A DNA stretch of 49,929 bases from Methylobacterium crusticola (GTDB lineage Bacteria > Pseudomonadota > Alphaproteobacteria > Rhizobiales > Beijerinckiaceae), in contig NZ_QOWC01000030.1 of assembly GCF_003574465.1 (NCBI RefSeq), forward strand, positions 1 through 49,929. The letters are read 5' to 3'. Made by a program: the position numbers and the translations under genes. This document shows, one piece after another, positions 8,703 through 16,720 of this stretch. The stretch's first letter is position 1, and every line of letters starts with the position of its first letter. The notes below the pieces were generated by a model that was given only the letters and a program-made list of their open reading frames with translations, did not search any database and was not told the DNA's origin.

Positions 8703-9425
8703 TCAATCCCCGTCCGGCCGGAAGACGTAGCCCAGCCCCCGCACGGTGCGGATGAAGCGCGGGTTGGCCGGGTCCGGCTCGATCTTGCGGCGGATCCGGG
8801 TGATGCGTACGTCGATGGCGCGGTCGAAGGCGTTCGGGTCGCGGGCATCCGCGAGGTCGAGGAGGCGCTCGCGGGTGAGCGCGCGCTTCGGGTGGTCGGC
8901 GAAGGCCTTGAGCAGGTCGTACTCCGAGCGCGTCAGCGTCTGCTCCTGCCCGGCATCGTCGCTCAGGCGCAGCGCGTCGAGCTCCAGCCACTTGGTCCCG
9001 AACCGGATCCTGGCTGGCGCCGGCGCCCCGGGCGGGCTCGCGGGCGCGCCGCCGTGCGCCCGCCGCAGCACCGAGCGGACCCGGGCCACGAGCTCGCGCA
9101 GCTCGCAGGGCTTGGGCAGGTAGTCGTCGGCGCCGAGCTCCAGGCCCACCACCCGGTCGATCGGGCTCGCGGTGGCGGTCAGCATGATGATCGGGATCGT
9201 GCTGCGCGATTTGAGGTCGCGCACGATCGAGAGCCCGTCCTCCTCCGGCATGTTGAGGTCGAGGACGATGAGATCGGGGGCGTGGGTCTCGAGGTGGGCG
9301 CGCAGGCTGCGGCCGCCGTCGCACAGGGCCACGTCGAAGCCGTGGGCCGCGAGGTACTCGCCCACCATGGTGCGGGCGTCGTGCTCGTCGTCCACCACGG
9401 CGATGTGCGGCGGGGCGGCGGTCAC
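8703..9425 (-). CDS. OmpR/PhoB-family response regulator
   Basis: A 240-residue two-component regulator. The receiver spans about residues 7-120, with acidic pocket Asp12/Asp13, phosphoacceptor Asp56 in LDLNMP, switch Thr83 and Lys105 in LPKP. A Pro/Ala linker leads to a winged-helix Trans_reg_C domain ending RFIRTVRGLGYVF, typical of DNA-binding OmpR-type proteins. Start: GTG at 9425 with GGGG a few bases upstream; a GTG at 9434 is nearly as good. No kinase is adjacent on the same strand, so the cognate sensor is unknown; the kinase at 5350 is the closest. Confidence 0.92.
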   Translation of the reverse strand: MTAAPPHIAVVDDEHDARTMVGEYLAAHGFDVALCDGGRSLRAHLETHAPDLIVLDLNMPEEDGLSIVRDLKSRSTIPIIMLTATASPIDRVVGLELGADDYLPKPCELRELVARVRSVLRRAHGGAPASPPGAPAPARIRFGTKWLELDALRLSDDAGQEQTLTRSEYDLLKAFADHPKRALTRERLLDLADARDPNAFDRAIDVRITRIRRKIEPDPANPRFIRTVRGLGYVFRPDGD

Positions 9426-9618
9426 GTCGGGCACCCCGCGACGGGCCCGCGCCGGAATGCGGGGATCGTCGGGACCCGGGCGGCCGGGGCTGTCTCTGTC
9501 GTCGCCACTCTCGATCCTCCCGCACGCGCCGTCCCGGCGGCGCACCCATCCCGGCCGTCGGACTCGCGCGCGCCGTCCCGGCCCTCTCACCCGACAGGAC
9601 TCGGCGCGGCCGGACGGC

Positions 9619-10668
9619 TCACGCGATGAAGGACGCCCCGCTGATCGCGCCGGCGAAGAGCCTGACCGTGAGGATGTCGTCGTCCGTGAAGATGCCGGGG
9701 AGCCGCGAGCACAGTTCGAGGGCGCCGACCACCTCGCCGCGGCGCAGGACGGGCACGGCGATGACCGATCGGCCCCGCACGGGCACGGCGGTGCCGAAAT
9801 CCACGCGGGTGTCTCCGACGAGGTCGCTCGAGAACAGCGGCTGCGCCGCCCGCATGCAGAGCCCCGCCAGCGTCTGCTCGTGGGCCCGGCGCGTGCCGAG
9901 CTGCTCCGCCACCGAGCCGATGGCGGCGCTGTAGACGATCCCCTCGCCCTCGCCCGCCACGAAGGCGGCGCCGTCCGCGCGCGGGACCGCCGCGAGCGTA
10001 TCCTGGAGCACGGCCCGGAGGTTGGCCTCCATCCCGCCGGCGCTGGCGGCGGCGGTCTGCTGCGCCCGGATCAGCGCCGCGCAGCGCGCGGCGTCCGCCT
10101 GCATCCGCTGCTGGGCGCGCGACTGGGCGGCCAGGGCGCGGTCGCGCTGGATCAGCGCCTGCCGGAGCGCGAGCTGGGTCATCACCTGCCGGGCCAGCGC
10201 GCGGAGCCCGTCGGCCTGCACCGGAGTCAGGCCCTCGGGGCGGGGCTGCTTGTCGACGACGCACAGGGTCCCCAGGGCGACGCCGTCGGGCGTCTCGAGG
10301 CGGGCGCCGGCGTAGAAGCGCAGGAACGGCGCGCCGGTCACGAGCGGGCTCGACCGCGTGCGCTCGTCGCGCGCGAGGTCCGGTATGACGAGAAGGTCGC
10401 GCTGGCCCAGGGCATGCACGCAGACCGAGTGGTTGAGAGGCGTCTCGCAGGCGTCGAGCCCGACCCGTGCCTTGAACCACTGCCGGTCCGCGGCGAGCAG
10501 GCTGACGAGGGCGACCGGCGTGTCGCACATCTGGGCGGCGAGCATCACGATGTCGTCGAAGCCGGGCTCGGGCGGCGTGTCGAGGATGTCGTAGCGCGCC
10601 AGGGCCGCGAGCCGCTCGGCGTCCGAGGTCTGGGGCGCAGGCGCCGTCGGGGCGGTGATGGCTGTCAT
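9619..10668 (-). CDS. Tandem GAF-domain protein
   Basis: A 349-residue cytoplasmic protein. The first GAF domain begins near ERLAALARYDILDTPPEPGFD, the typical opening of GAF sensors fused to diguanylate cyclases and kinases, and contains LGTLCVVD. A coiled region rich in Gln/Ala follows, then a second GAF domain (SVIAVPVLRRGEVVGALEL). No catalytic output domain follows, so it probably works as a ligand-binding partner of another signalling protein. The start is uncertain: ATG at 10668 fits the family N-terminus but lacks a clear ribosome binding site, whereas an in-frame ATG at 10770 has GAGGCGG upstream and would add 34 residues. Confidence 0.75.
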   Translation of the reverse strand: MTAITAPTAPAPQTSDAERLAALARYDILDTPPEPGFDDIVMLAAQMCDTPVALVSLLAADRQWFKARVGLDACETPLNHSVCVHALGQRDLLVIPDLARDERTRSSPLVTGAPFLRFYAGARLETPDGVALGTLCVVDKQPRPEGLTPVQADGLRALARQVMTQLALRQALIQRDRALAAQSRAQQRMQADAARCAALIRAQQTAAASAGGMEANLRAVLQDTLAAVPRADGAAFVAGEGEGIVYSAAIGSVAEQLGTRRAHEQTLAGLCMRAAQPLFSSDLVGDTRVDFGTAVPVRGRSVIAVPVLRRGEVVGALELCSRLPGIFTDDDILTVRLFAGAISGASFIA

Positions 10669-11056
10669 GCGGTGAGGCGGCCGGGGGTGCGAGCGTCGGT
10701 CCTGCACGAGCGGGGCTGTGCCGAGCGCGTGAGCCGCGCAGGTCTCTGACACGATACTCGCCCCCGTCATCCGGCCGCCTCGTCGCGGAGCGTGTACGCC
10801 AAGCGGATTGCCGCCAGATTGCGTCCCGTGTTTCGGCGCCAGGCCAGGGTCCCGGGGTCGGGCCCGGACGCAAGCGGCCGGCAACACCCGGACACAATCC
10901 GTTGCACGCACCGGCCTTTCCGGCTTACTGCTCAGCTCGACGCGCGATCAACCGTCCCGCCGGCCGGAGCCGGCGGAGACGGGTCCGGGCGGGGCCGCGC
11001 GCTCGCGGAGCCCGCGGCCCCGCCCGGCCGTCGCGGCACAGGCAGGAACGTTTCCG
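10669..11056. other. Divergent intergenic region between GAF gene and doxX
   Basis: About 390 bases without a supported gene. It contains the alternative start of the GAF gene (10770) and must hold the promoters of both flanking genes. The plus-strand frame leading into the DoxX gene is open but Arg/Pro-rich with no recognisable domain. I see no hairpin with a T-run or RNA gene here. Confidence 0.5.
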
Positions 11057-11479
11057 ATGGTCAGAACCGACGCTCTCACGACCCTTCAAACCGAGTGGGC
11101 CCCGCGCCTGTTGAGCGTGCTGCGCGTCGTGGCGGCCCTGATCTTCCTCCTGCACGGCACGCAGAAGCTCCTCGGCTTCCCGGCCCCGCCCCAGAACGGG
11201 CTCCCGGCGGTGCTGTCCCAGCTCTGGATCGGCGGCGTGCTCGAACTCGTGGGCGGCCTGCTCCTCCTCGTCGGCCTCTTCACCCGGCCGGTGGCCCTGA
11301 TCCTCTCCGGCGAGATGGCGGTGGCCTACTGGATGTTCCACGCCCCGCGGAACCTCTATCCGACGCTGAACGGCGGCGACGCCGCGATCCTGTACTGCTT
11401 CGTGTTCCTCTACCTGGTGGCGGCGGGGCCCGGGCCCTGGAGCGCCGACGCCCTCCTGCGGCGACGCGTGCGGACGTAG
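11057..11479 (+). CDS. DoxX-family membrane protein
   Basis: A 140-residue integral membrane protein with about four hydrophobic segments: VLRVVAALIFLLHGTQKLLG, WIGGVLELVGGLLLLVGLF, PVALILSGEMAVAYWMF and a C-terminal LYCFVFLYLVAAGPG. The HGTQKLLGF motif after TM1 and the RNLYP...NGGDAAILYCF block are hallmarks of the DoxX/SURF4-like family. Members have been linked to quinone or thiol redox stress functions, but most are uncharacterised. The ATG at 11057 has AGGAA upstream and matches the usual family N-terminus. It stands alone on its strand and is followed by the sRNA candidate. Confidence 0.88.
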   Translation: MVRTDALTTLQTEWAPRLLSVLRVVAALIFLLHGTQKLLGFPAPPQNGLPAVLSQLWIGGVLELVGGLLLLVGLFTRPVALILSGEMAVAYWMFHAPRNLYPTLNGGDAAILYCFVFLYLVAAGPGPWSADALLRRRVRT

Positions 11480-11675
11480 CGCGGGGCGCCGCCGGGCGCT
11501 CCCGAATCCCCGCATCGCCCCGCCTCGTCCCGGCGGGCCGCGCGGATGCGGGCTGCGGCCACATCAGAACCGACGCGCCGGGGCCTCTGACAGATTCGTT
11601 CCGCGACTGCTGCCCGTAGTCGCACAACCATTTTGTACGATTGCCTTGTGCGTTGCAGCATGGGACATTCGGGCC

Positions 11676-11768
11676 ATGCACCGGCGCGATGGCGTCGCGG
11701 CGGTGCTCGCCCTCCTTGGGCGTTTCCTCCCTAGACTTCGGGCCGCTCGCAAGGGCGGCCTTTTTTCT
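11676..11768 (+). ncRNA. mmgR: Candidate mmgR/suhB (alpha-r8) family small RNA
   Basis: A hairpin CGCCC-TCCTT-GGGCG at 11708-11722 is followed directly by the 10-mer TTTCCTCCCT (11723-11732) and then an intrinsic terminator (11741-11766). From memory, this 10-mer, just before a terminator hairpin, is the signature of the alphaproteobacterial alpha-r8 family (Rfam suhB; MmgR of Sinorhizobium, which limits polyhydroxybutyrate accumulation). CU-rich single strands of this kind pair with ribosome binding sites. The 5' end is inferred: TTGCCT (11641-11646), a 17-bp spacer and GACATT (11664-11669) form a weak sigma-70-like promoter that would start near 11676, giving an RNA of about 90 nt. MmgR itself is about 77 nt. 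Confidence 0.6.
11741..11766 (+). terminator. Intrinsic terminator of the sRNA
   Basis: Stem GGCCGC (11741-11746) pairs with GCGGCC (11755-11760) around an 8-nt loop, followed by six T residues at 11761-11766. It is the clearest Rho-independent terminator in the window, on the plus strand. Confidence 0.88.
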
Positions 11769-12047
11769 GTGCCGGACCTCGGACGCGGCCCGGACCGATG
11801 TGCCGCGAGGTCCACGTGGCGCGCGCCCTGCTCCCGCGCTCCGCTCACCCCCCGACGCCGCCCGAGGGGACGAGCCTTGCGCCCGTCTTTGTCCACGACC
11901 ATGCGCTCGACGCTCCGCGGTGGCCCGGATCGCGGCCGTTTACGTTTCGTCAAGGTTAAGCAGGGATTGCCGCGCGACGTGGGTTTCGATCGATCCCGTC
12001 GCGGTGTTAGTATTTTGTTCATGCACTGGCCGAGAGTGGACCGCCCG

Positions 12048-12230
12048 ATGTTCAACCTGCCTTCGATCGGACTTTCCGCTGGACTTTCCGCTGGACTTTC
12101 CGCCCGCGCCCGCGCGGCGAGACGGGCGGTCGCACGGGACGCGGCCCACGTGGCCGATGCACTCGGCACCGCCTGGACCGCCGTTCTGGCCTGGACCGTC
12201 CTGGCGACGGCGCGGTACGTCTTCGACTGA
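12048..12230 (+). CDS. Small hypothetical protein with GLSA repeats and one hydrophobic segment
   Basis: A possible 60-residue protein: a short N-terminus with GLSA three times in a row, an Arg/Ala-rich helix (ARARAARRAVARDAAHVADA) and a C-terminal hydrophobic stretch (WTAVLAWTVLATARYVF) that could be a membrane anchor. The ribosome binding site (GAGAGTGGA) is poor, and an ATG at 12021 would add nine residues. No family is recognised. It lies downstream of the sRNA terminator, so it needs its own promoter; the AT-richer stretch at 12005-12020 is a candidate. Support is the open frame and plausible amphipathic/hydrophobic composition only. Confidence 0.35.
   Translation: MFNLPSIGLSAGLSAGLSARARAARRAVARDAAHVADALGTAWTAVLAWTVLATARYVFD
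12069..12103. repeat. 12-bp tandem repeat
   Basis: The unit GGACTTTCCGCT is repeated almost three times (12069-12080, 12081-12092, 12093-12103). On the plus strand it reads GLSA per unit inside the small gene. Such repeats mutate quickly in copy number without shifting frame. Confidence 0.85.
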
Positions 12231-12592
12231 GCGGGGCCCGAGCCGAGACGCCGTCATCCGCCGGGCCCGGCCCCCCCGGCGCCGGGCACCTCCGGGTCGC
12301 CCGGCCCGCCCCTTCCAGCCTCGGACGCGGGACGCGCGCTCCCGGAGCGGAGAGTTCCGAGCGGCGGGCCCGATGCCCGTCCGGCAGCTGCGGCGCACAA
12401 CCGATGCCGGCGACGCCGGATCCGCCGCGCCGCGCCGTCGCCGTAACCTGCGCCTCTCGCACGATGTCCCGCCGGCGGTCGCCGTACCCGGATAAACAAA
12501 AGTGAAGGACCACCGCCCGCCGGTTCGCTCTAGTCCCGGCGCGAAAGCACAATGGCGACAATAGCGCCAGGCTCTCGCGGGAGGAGAACGCC
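12231..12592. other. Intergenic region with no supported gene
   Basis: About 360 bases between two small plus-strand genes. All frames across it are Arg/Pro/Gly-rich with no domain and no start with a ribosome binding site. The last 100 bases become AT-richer (around 12488-12575), as expected for the promoter of the following gene. Confidence 0.5.
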
Positions 12593-12823
12593 ATGCAAGA
12601 CCTCGATCTTGACGAGCCGGCGGATCTGACTGTTTGGTGCTCCGGACCCGGCCGGATCAAGGCCGTCGAGCCGATGGCGTTCACAACTCTCCGGGCGGCA
12701 CTGTCCGCCGCCAGGAGCGTGATCTCGACGCCGGGTTTGAGGCCGTGGATTGTCACGGCGGGCGGACTGATCTTGACGCCCGCTTGGCTCGAAGGCTACG
12801 CCGCGCACGCGCTGTCGTCGTGA
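12593..12823 (+). CDS. Small hypothetical protein (76 aa)
   Basis: A 76-residue protein with a strong ribosome binding site (GGGAGGAG) upstream of ATG 12593. The N-terminus is acidic (MQDLDLDEPADLTVWCSG), followed by an Ala/Ser helix and a short hydrophobic, Trp-containing C-terminus (PWIVTAGGLILTPAWLEG). Codon use is less GC3-biased than in neighbours. No family is recognised. The good ribosome binding site and mixed composition make it likely to be a real gene; its role is unknown. Confidence 0.62.
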   Translation: MQDLDLDEPADLTVWCSGPGRIKAVEPMAFTTLRAALSAARSVISTPGLRPWIVTAGGLILTPAWLEGYAAHALSS

Positions 12824-12965
12824 CGTTGCCGGCCGCGGGCGGGCCGGGGCCGCGGCGCTCCGCGACTTAACGGCTAAGTTGCAGTACCGGGCTGCGATTG
12901 TGTGTATGACAACGAACACTTCACGATCCCGGCTCCTCGCGAGCTCCTCGCCCCGCGGTGCACAG

Positions 12966-13187
12966 ATGGATGACGCAGCCCCACCGCACGAAGCTTTCCT
13001 GCGGGCCCAGAACGTCTACTTCTGCGTCGTCAACCAGCTCACGCACATCTGGGAGCGCGAGCAGCAGGGGTTCTCGACCGATGCCGAGGAGAAGGTGCTC
13101 CAGGCACTCAGTTCCGCCCTCGGCCTCGCCTACGGCAGCGACCTGATCGCCGGCTCCGCCACCGTCAAGCCGACCCTCGTCGCGTGA
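12966..13187 (+). CDS. Small hypothetical protein (73 aa)
   Basis: A 73-residue soluble protein, MDDAAPPHEAFLRAQNVYF..., with a predicted helical core (VNQLTHIWEREQQGF, EEKVLQALSSALGLAYG). Composition and GC3 preference look coding rather than shadow. An in-frame ATG at 12906 would add 20 residues (MTTNTSRSRLLASSS), but neither start has a convincing ribosome binding site. No domain is recognised. It may be co-regulated with the preceding small gene, 142 bp upstream. Confidence 0.6.
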   Translation: MDDAAPPHEAFLRAQNVYFCVVNQLTHIWEREQQGFSTDAEEKVLQALSSALGLAYGSDLIAGSATVKPTLVA

Positions 13188-13305
13188 GCCGCGGGGCCGA
13201 GGCGCCCGCGCGCCGGCGGCGCCTGCCCGCTACCCTCGCGATCCGCCATGAACTCAGCCGGGGTGCCCGCGTTACCGCAGGAACCGCGACCTCAAGGAGA
13301 GCTTC

Positions 13306-13587
13306 ATGCGTCCCATCCTCGCAGGCTTCACCACGGCCCTCGTCCTCGCACTCTCGGGTGCGGCCCACGCGCAGACGACGGTCGCCCCGACCGCGCCCAC
13401 CGCCCCCGGCGTCACCGGAACCGTCGCCCCCTCGCCCGGCAATACCGGCAGCAATCCCAACGTGACGATCGCGCCGGGCCCGACGGGCGCCTCGACGATC
13501 CAGACCGATTCGGCGACGGGCGGGAACGCCGGCCAGCCCGAGCGGGCGGTCCCGCAGGGCGGCGGCAACGCCGGCGGCGGCAAGTAG
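13306..13587 (+). CDS. Small exported Pro/Thr/Gly-rich protein
   Basis: A 93-residue protein with a clear signal peptide (MRPILAGFTTALVLALSGAAHA-Q, AHA cleavage site). The mature part is low-complexity: Ala-Pro-Thr repeats (VAPTAPTAP, APSPGNTG), a Gln/Thr segment and a glycine-rich end (QGGGNAGGGK). It is probably intrinsically disordered in the periplasm or cell surface. The ribosome binding site AAGGAGA lies just upstream of ATG 13306. Function unknown. A strong hairpin follows 20 bp after the stop. Confidence 0.75.
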   Translation: MRPILAGFTTALVLALSGAAHAQTTVAPTAPTAPGVTGTVAPSPGNTGSNPNVTIAPGPTGASTIQTDSATGGNAGQPERAVPQGGGNAGGGK

Positions 13588-13606
13588 GCCCGCCGCAGCG
13601 CCTGGC

Positions 13607-13636
13607 GCCGGCCCGGGGCCCGAACCCCGGGCCGGC
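13607..13636. terminator. 12-bp perfect GC hairpin downstream of the exported protein gene
   Basis: Left arm GCCGGCCCGGGG (13607-13618), loop CCCGAA, right arm CCCCGGGCCGGC (13625-13636). It starts 20 nt after the stop at 13587. There is no T-run, so it is a pause/processing or Rho-assisted terminator at best. Confidence 0.5.
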
Positions 13637-13846
13637 CTCTCGGGAGGACCGAGCGCCGCCGTGTCGCGTCGCGGCCCCGCTCGCCGTGCCGGTCACGAGC
13701 GTCGCCCAGGAGGTCTCGAAGACCGCCGGCCCGGGGGGCCGGCGTCGCCCGCCGTCCGGCTGCAAGACCGGGTTAAGCAACCACAGGAACCCGATCTTAT
13801 GGTTTGGGCCCCCATCCTGGCGGCGGGCGGATTCCCGGGATCCTCG

Positions 13847-14092
13847 ATGGCCGAACGCAGACACATCAAGCGCCAGCCGACGTCCCTGCGCGGGCGCCTG
13901 ATCCTCGAGGTCGGGCGCGACGTGCTGGAATGCCGCGTCCTCGACGTCACGACCGTCGGGGCGAACCTGGAGGTGCCGGAGCGTGTCGCGGTTCCCGCGC
14001 GGTTCGACCTCCTCATCGGCTCGGGCGGGACGATGCGTCCCTGCACGATCGTGTGGCGCCGCTCCGACCGGATCGGCGTCAGGTTCCTCTGA
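13847..14092 (+). CDS. PilZ-domain protein
   Basis: An 81-residue single-domain PilZ protein. It opens with [10 protein letters not shown], where the RxxxR element (Arg4/Arg5...Arg9) binds c-di-GMP, and continues with [11 protein letters not shown], the D/NxSxxG motif in the degenerate form D-V-T-T-V-G. The end [15 protein letters not shown] is the characteristic closing strand. It is the minimal adaptor type. ATG 13847 immediately precedes the motif; an ATG at 13799 in frame would add a short hydrophobic leader without a ribosome binding site. It lies 161 bp upstream of a chemoreceptor that also ends in a PilZ domain, which suggests c-di-GMP control of motility at this locus. Confidence 0.82.
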   Translation: MAERRHIKRQPTSLRGRLILEVGRDVLECRVLDVTTVGANLEVPERVAVPARFDLLIGSGGTMRPCTIVWRRSDRIGVRFL

Positions 14093-14253
14093 AGCCGGCG
14101 CCCGCCGCGTCGCGCTCCTGCGCCCTCGGGCGATCCCGGCGGCTCACGGGGCCGGCCCGGCGCGTTCCGCCGGAAAATGCGCCGACCGACATCAATTGTT
14201 CAGGGCTCGCGTGCTTACGTAAGGACAACGCAGAGCCGATCACGAGACACGCG

Positions 14254-16230
14254 ATGTTCGCAGCCGCCAAGCACGCCCGCGCCGCTGCCAAGCTCAACGC
14301 CATCGAGCGCTCGCAGGCCACCATCGCCTTCGCGCTCGACGGCACGGTGACGGAAGCCAACCCGAATTTCCTGGCGCTCATGGGCTACCGCCTGGAGGAG
14401 GTGCGCGGCCGGCATCACCGGCTGTTCGTCGATCCCGCCGAGGCCGAGGGGGACGCCTACAAGGCGTTCTGGGACAGCCTGCGCCGGGGAGAATTCCAGA
14501 GCGCCGAGTACAAGCGCCTCGCCAAGGGCGGCCGCGAGGTCTGGATCCGCGCGACCTACAACCCCGTGCTCGACACCCGCGGGCGCACGATCCAGATCAT
14601 CAAGTTCGCCCTCGACATCACGGCCGAGAAACGCGCCAGCACCGAGGCGGCCGGCCAGATCGCCGCCATCCACCGCTCGCAGGCCGTGATCCACTTCGAC
14701 CTCGACGGCACGGTCGAGGACGCCAACAGCCACTTCCTCGAGGCGCTCGGCTACGAAATCCACGAGGTGCGGGGCCGGCCGCACCGCATGTTCGTGGACG
14801 AGGATCACGCCGCCTCCCCGGAGTACCGCGCCTTCTGGGAGGCGCTCGCGGGCGGCGCCTACCGGTCCGGCGAGTTCAAGCGCCTCGGCAAGGGCGGCCG
14901 CGAGGTCTGGATCCAGGCCAGCTACAACCCGATCCTCGACGCGAGCGGCCGGCCGATCAAGGTCGTGAAGTACGCCACCGACATCACCGCCGCGAAGCTC
15001 GCCGCCGCCGACATGGCCGGGCAGGTGCAGGCGGCGGGCCGCTCCCAGGCCGTGATCCAGTTCGACATGGACGGCGTGATCCAGGACGCCAACGCGAACT
15101 TCCTCGACGCGCTCGGCTACGAGCTCGACGAGATCAAGGGCCAGCACCACCGCATGTTCGTCACGCAGGCCTACGCCGCCAGCGCGGCCTACGCGGCCTT
15201 CTGGACGGACCTGCGGGCCGGCAAGTACTCGTCCGCCGTCTACCCGCGGATCGGCAAGGGCGGCCGCGTGGTCTGGATCCAGGCGACCTACAACCCGGTG
15301 CTCGACCTCGGCGGCCGGCCCTTCAAGGTCGTCAAGTTCGCCACCGACGTCACCCGGAGCATGGCGGTGCGCGCCCGCGCCATCGCGGCGGCCGAGCAGA
15401 CGCTGAACCGGGTGCAGGCCGTCGCGAGCGCCTCGGAGGAGATGCACACGACCTCGGCGGCGATCGCCCGGCAGATGATGCAGTCGCAGGAGGCCGTCGG
15501 CGAGATCCAGGAGCGCGTGGCGGGCGCGGGCGCCGCGACCGAGAAGCTCGGCCAGGCGGCGCAGGCCATGAACGGCGTCGTCGACGCGATCACCTCGATC
15601 GCCGAGAAGATCAACCTGCTGGCGCTCAACGCCACGATCGAGGCGGCCCGGGCGGGCGCGGCCGGGCGCGGCTTCGCGGTCGTCGCCGCGGAGGTGAAGA
15701 ACCTCGCCGGCCAGGCTCAGGCGGCGACGACGCGGATCTCCGGGGAGATCGCCGCGATGCAGTCCGTGTCGCGGGAGGTCGGCGCGGCGCTGGTCTCGAT
15801 CCGCGGGGCCGTCGACGCCGTCCAGGGCTTCGTGGCGCAGACGGCCGCGGCGAGCGAGCAGCAGCGGGCCACGACCGGCGAGGTCAGCACCAACGTCCAG
15901 ACGACCGCCACCGGGGTCGCCGGCATCGCGCGCAACCTCGACGAGTGGCTGGTGGGCGTCGAGGAGCGGCGCAGCGACGAGCGGATCCGCACCTCGATCC
16001 CGGCGACCATCGAGGTCCCGCCGCGGGCGGGCGACGGGCCGGGCGGCGCCGAGCCCACGCGGCTGCCCTGCATCATCATCAACATATCGGAATCCGGCGC
16101 CAAGCTCTCGGTCGACGGCAAGTCGGTGCCGGAGATCTTCCTGCTGCACGCCCAGGGCGGTCCCCCGCGCACCTGCCGCGTGATGCGCCGGCAAGCCGAC
16201 GAGGTCGGGGTCCGCTTCGAGGCCGCGTGA
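14254..16230 (+). CDS. Soluble chemoreceptor with three PAS domains, MCP core and C-terminal PilZ
   Basis: A 658-residue cytoplasmic methyl-accepting chemotaxis-type protein without membrane segments. Three PAS domains of about 121 residues start near residues 16, 137 and 259; each opens like [15 protein letters not shown] and includes a KGGREVWI(R/Q)A.YNP.LD block, so they are recent tandem copies. The MCP signalling hairpin follows (about 370-560), with the tip [24 protein letters not shown] that contacts CheA/CheW. From about residue 571 a PilZ-like domain begins ([33 protein letters not shown]). The family (PAS-MCP, Aer-like or heme/FAD sensing) suggests sensing of an internal redox or gas signal. 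ATG 14254 has a weak GAGA ribosome binding site. Confidence 0.93.
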   Translation: MFAAAKHARAAAKLNAIERSQATIAFALDGTVTEANPNFLALMGYRLEEVRGRHHRLFVDPAEAEGDAYKAFWDSLRRGEFQSAEYKRLAKGGREVWIRATYNPVLDTRGRTIQIIKFALDITAEKRASTEAAGQIAAIHRSQAVIHFDLDGTVEDANSHFLEALGYEIHEVRGRPHRMFVDEDHAASPEYRAFWEALAGGAYRSGEFKRLGKGGREVWIQASYNPILDASGRPIKVVKYATDITAAKLAAADMAGQVQAAGRSQAVIQFDMDGVIQDANANFLDALGYELDEIKGQHHRMFVTQAYAASAAYAAFWTDLRAGKYSSAVYPRIGKGGRVVWIQATYNPVLDLGGRPFKVVKFATDVTRSMAVRARAIAAAEQTLNRVQAVASASEEMHTTSAAIARQMMQSQEAVGEIQERVAGAGAATEKLGQAAQAMNGVVDAITSIAEKINLLALNATIEAARAGAAGRGFAVVAAEVKNLAGQAQAATTRISGEIAAMQSVSREVGAALVSIRGAVDAVQGFVAQTAAASEQQRATTGEVSTNVQTTATGVAGIARNLDEWLVGVEERRSDERIRTSIPATIEVPPRAGDGPGGAEPTRLPCIIINISESGAKLSVDGKSVPEIFLLHAQGGPPRTCRVMRRQADEVGVRFEAA

Positions 16231-16314
16231 CGTCGCGGCCGTGCCGGGCCCCGCGCGACGGAGCCGCCGGGCCCCGCGGCCAAGCGACGACGGCGCTGGC
16301 CGGCGAGACATCGT

Positions 16315-16353
16315 TTATCCTGGGGATAAGGCACCGCTTTCCGCGAAAAGCGG
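16315..16353. promoter_or_regulatory. Two adjacent palindromes between chemoreceptor and next gene
   Basis: TTATCC-TGG-GGATAA at 16315-16329 is a perfect inverted repeat; five bases later CCGCTTT (16334-16340) pairs with AAAGCGG (16347-16353) around a 6-nt loop. The second could end the chemoreceptor transcript (85 bp before it is the stop); the first looks more like a protein-binding site for the gene at 16426. Confidence 0.4.
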
Positions 16354-16425
16354 GGATCGCTTGCCGAACGCATAGATCCTGTTCGGCGGCGCTGCCTAGG
16401 TTGAGCGCGGCCAAGGAGCTCGACC

Positions 16426-16662
16426 ATGCCGCGTTTCCGGCTGCGGGTCCTCCGCCGCCGGACGGGTGACGGCGGCATGGACGTTCACAGCGAGTGGGTC
16501 ACCGCCGACACGGCGGAGGACGCCGTCGCTCACGCGCAGGCGCTCACGGACCAGATCCTCGACGGCGCGAGCGGCGTCGGCATGCTGAGCGACGAGGCCG
16601 AGAACCTCGTGTGGTCGCGCCGGCAGGATCTGCCCAAGCCCGCCATGCCGGGGGACCCTTGA
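16426..16662 (+). CDS. Small hypothetical protein (78 aa)
   Basis: A 78-residue protein. A basic start (MPRFRLRVLRRRTGDGGMDV) forms a predicted strand, followed by an acidic, Ala-rich helix (TAEDAVAHAQALTDQIL) and a Trp-containing end. The ribosome binding site AAGGAG is well placed before ATG 16426. The strand-helix layout with WVTADTAEDAVAHA resembles small proteins that carry an amino-acid-modifying 'EDA' helix, but I recognise no family. Probably a real, cytoplasmic protein of unknown role. Confidence 0.65.
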   Translation: MPRFRLRVLRRRTGDGGMDVHSEWVTADTAEDAVAHAQALTDQILDGASGVGMLSDEAENLVWSRRQDLPKPAMPGDP

Positions 16663-16720
16663 GCGCGCGCCGGTGCGCGCGCCCCCGGCGGACGCGCCGC
16701 GGCGGCGGCCCGGACCCCGC

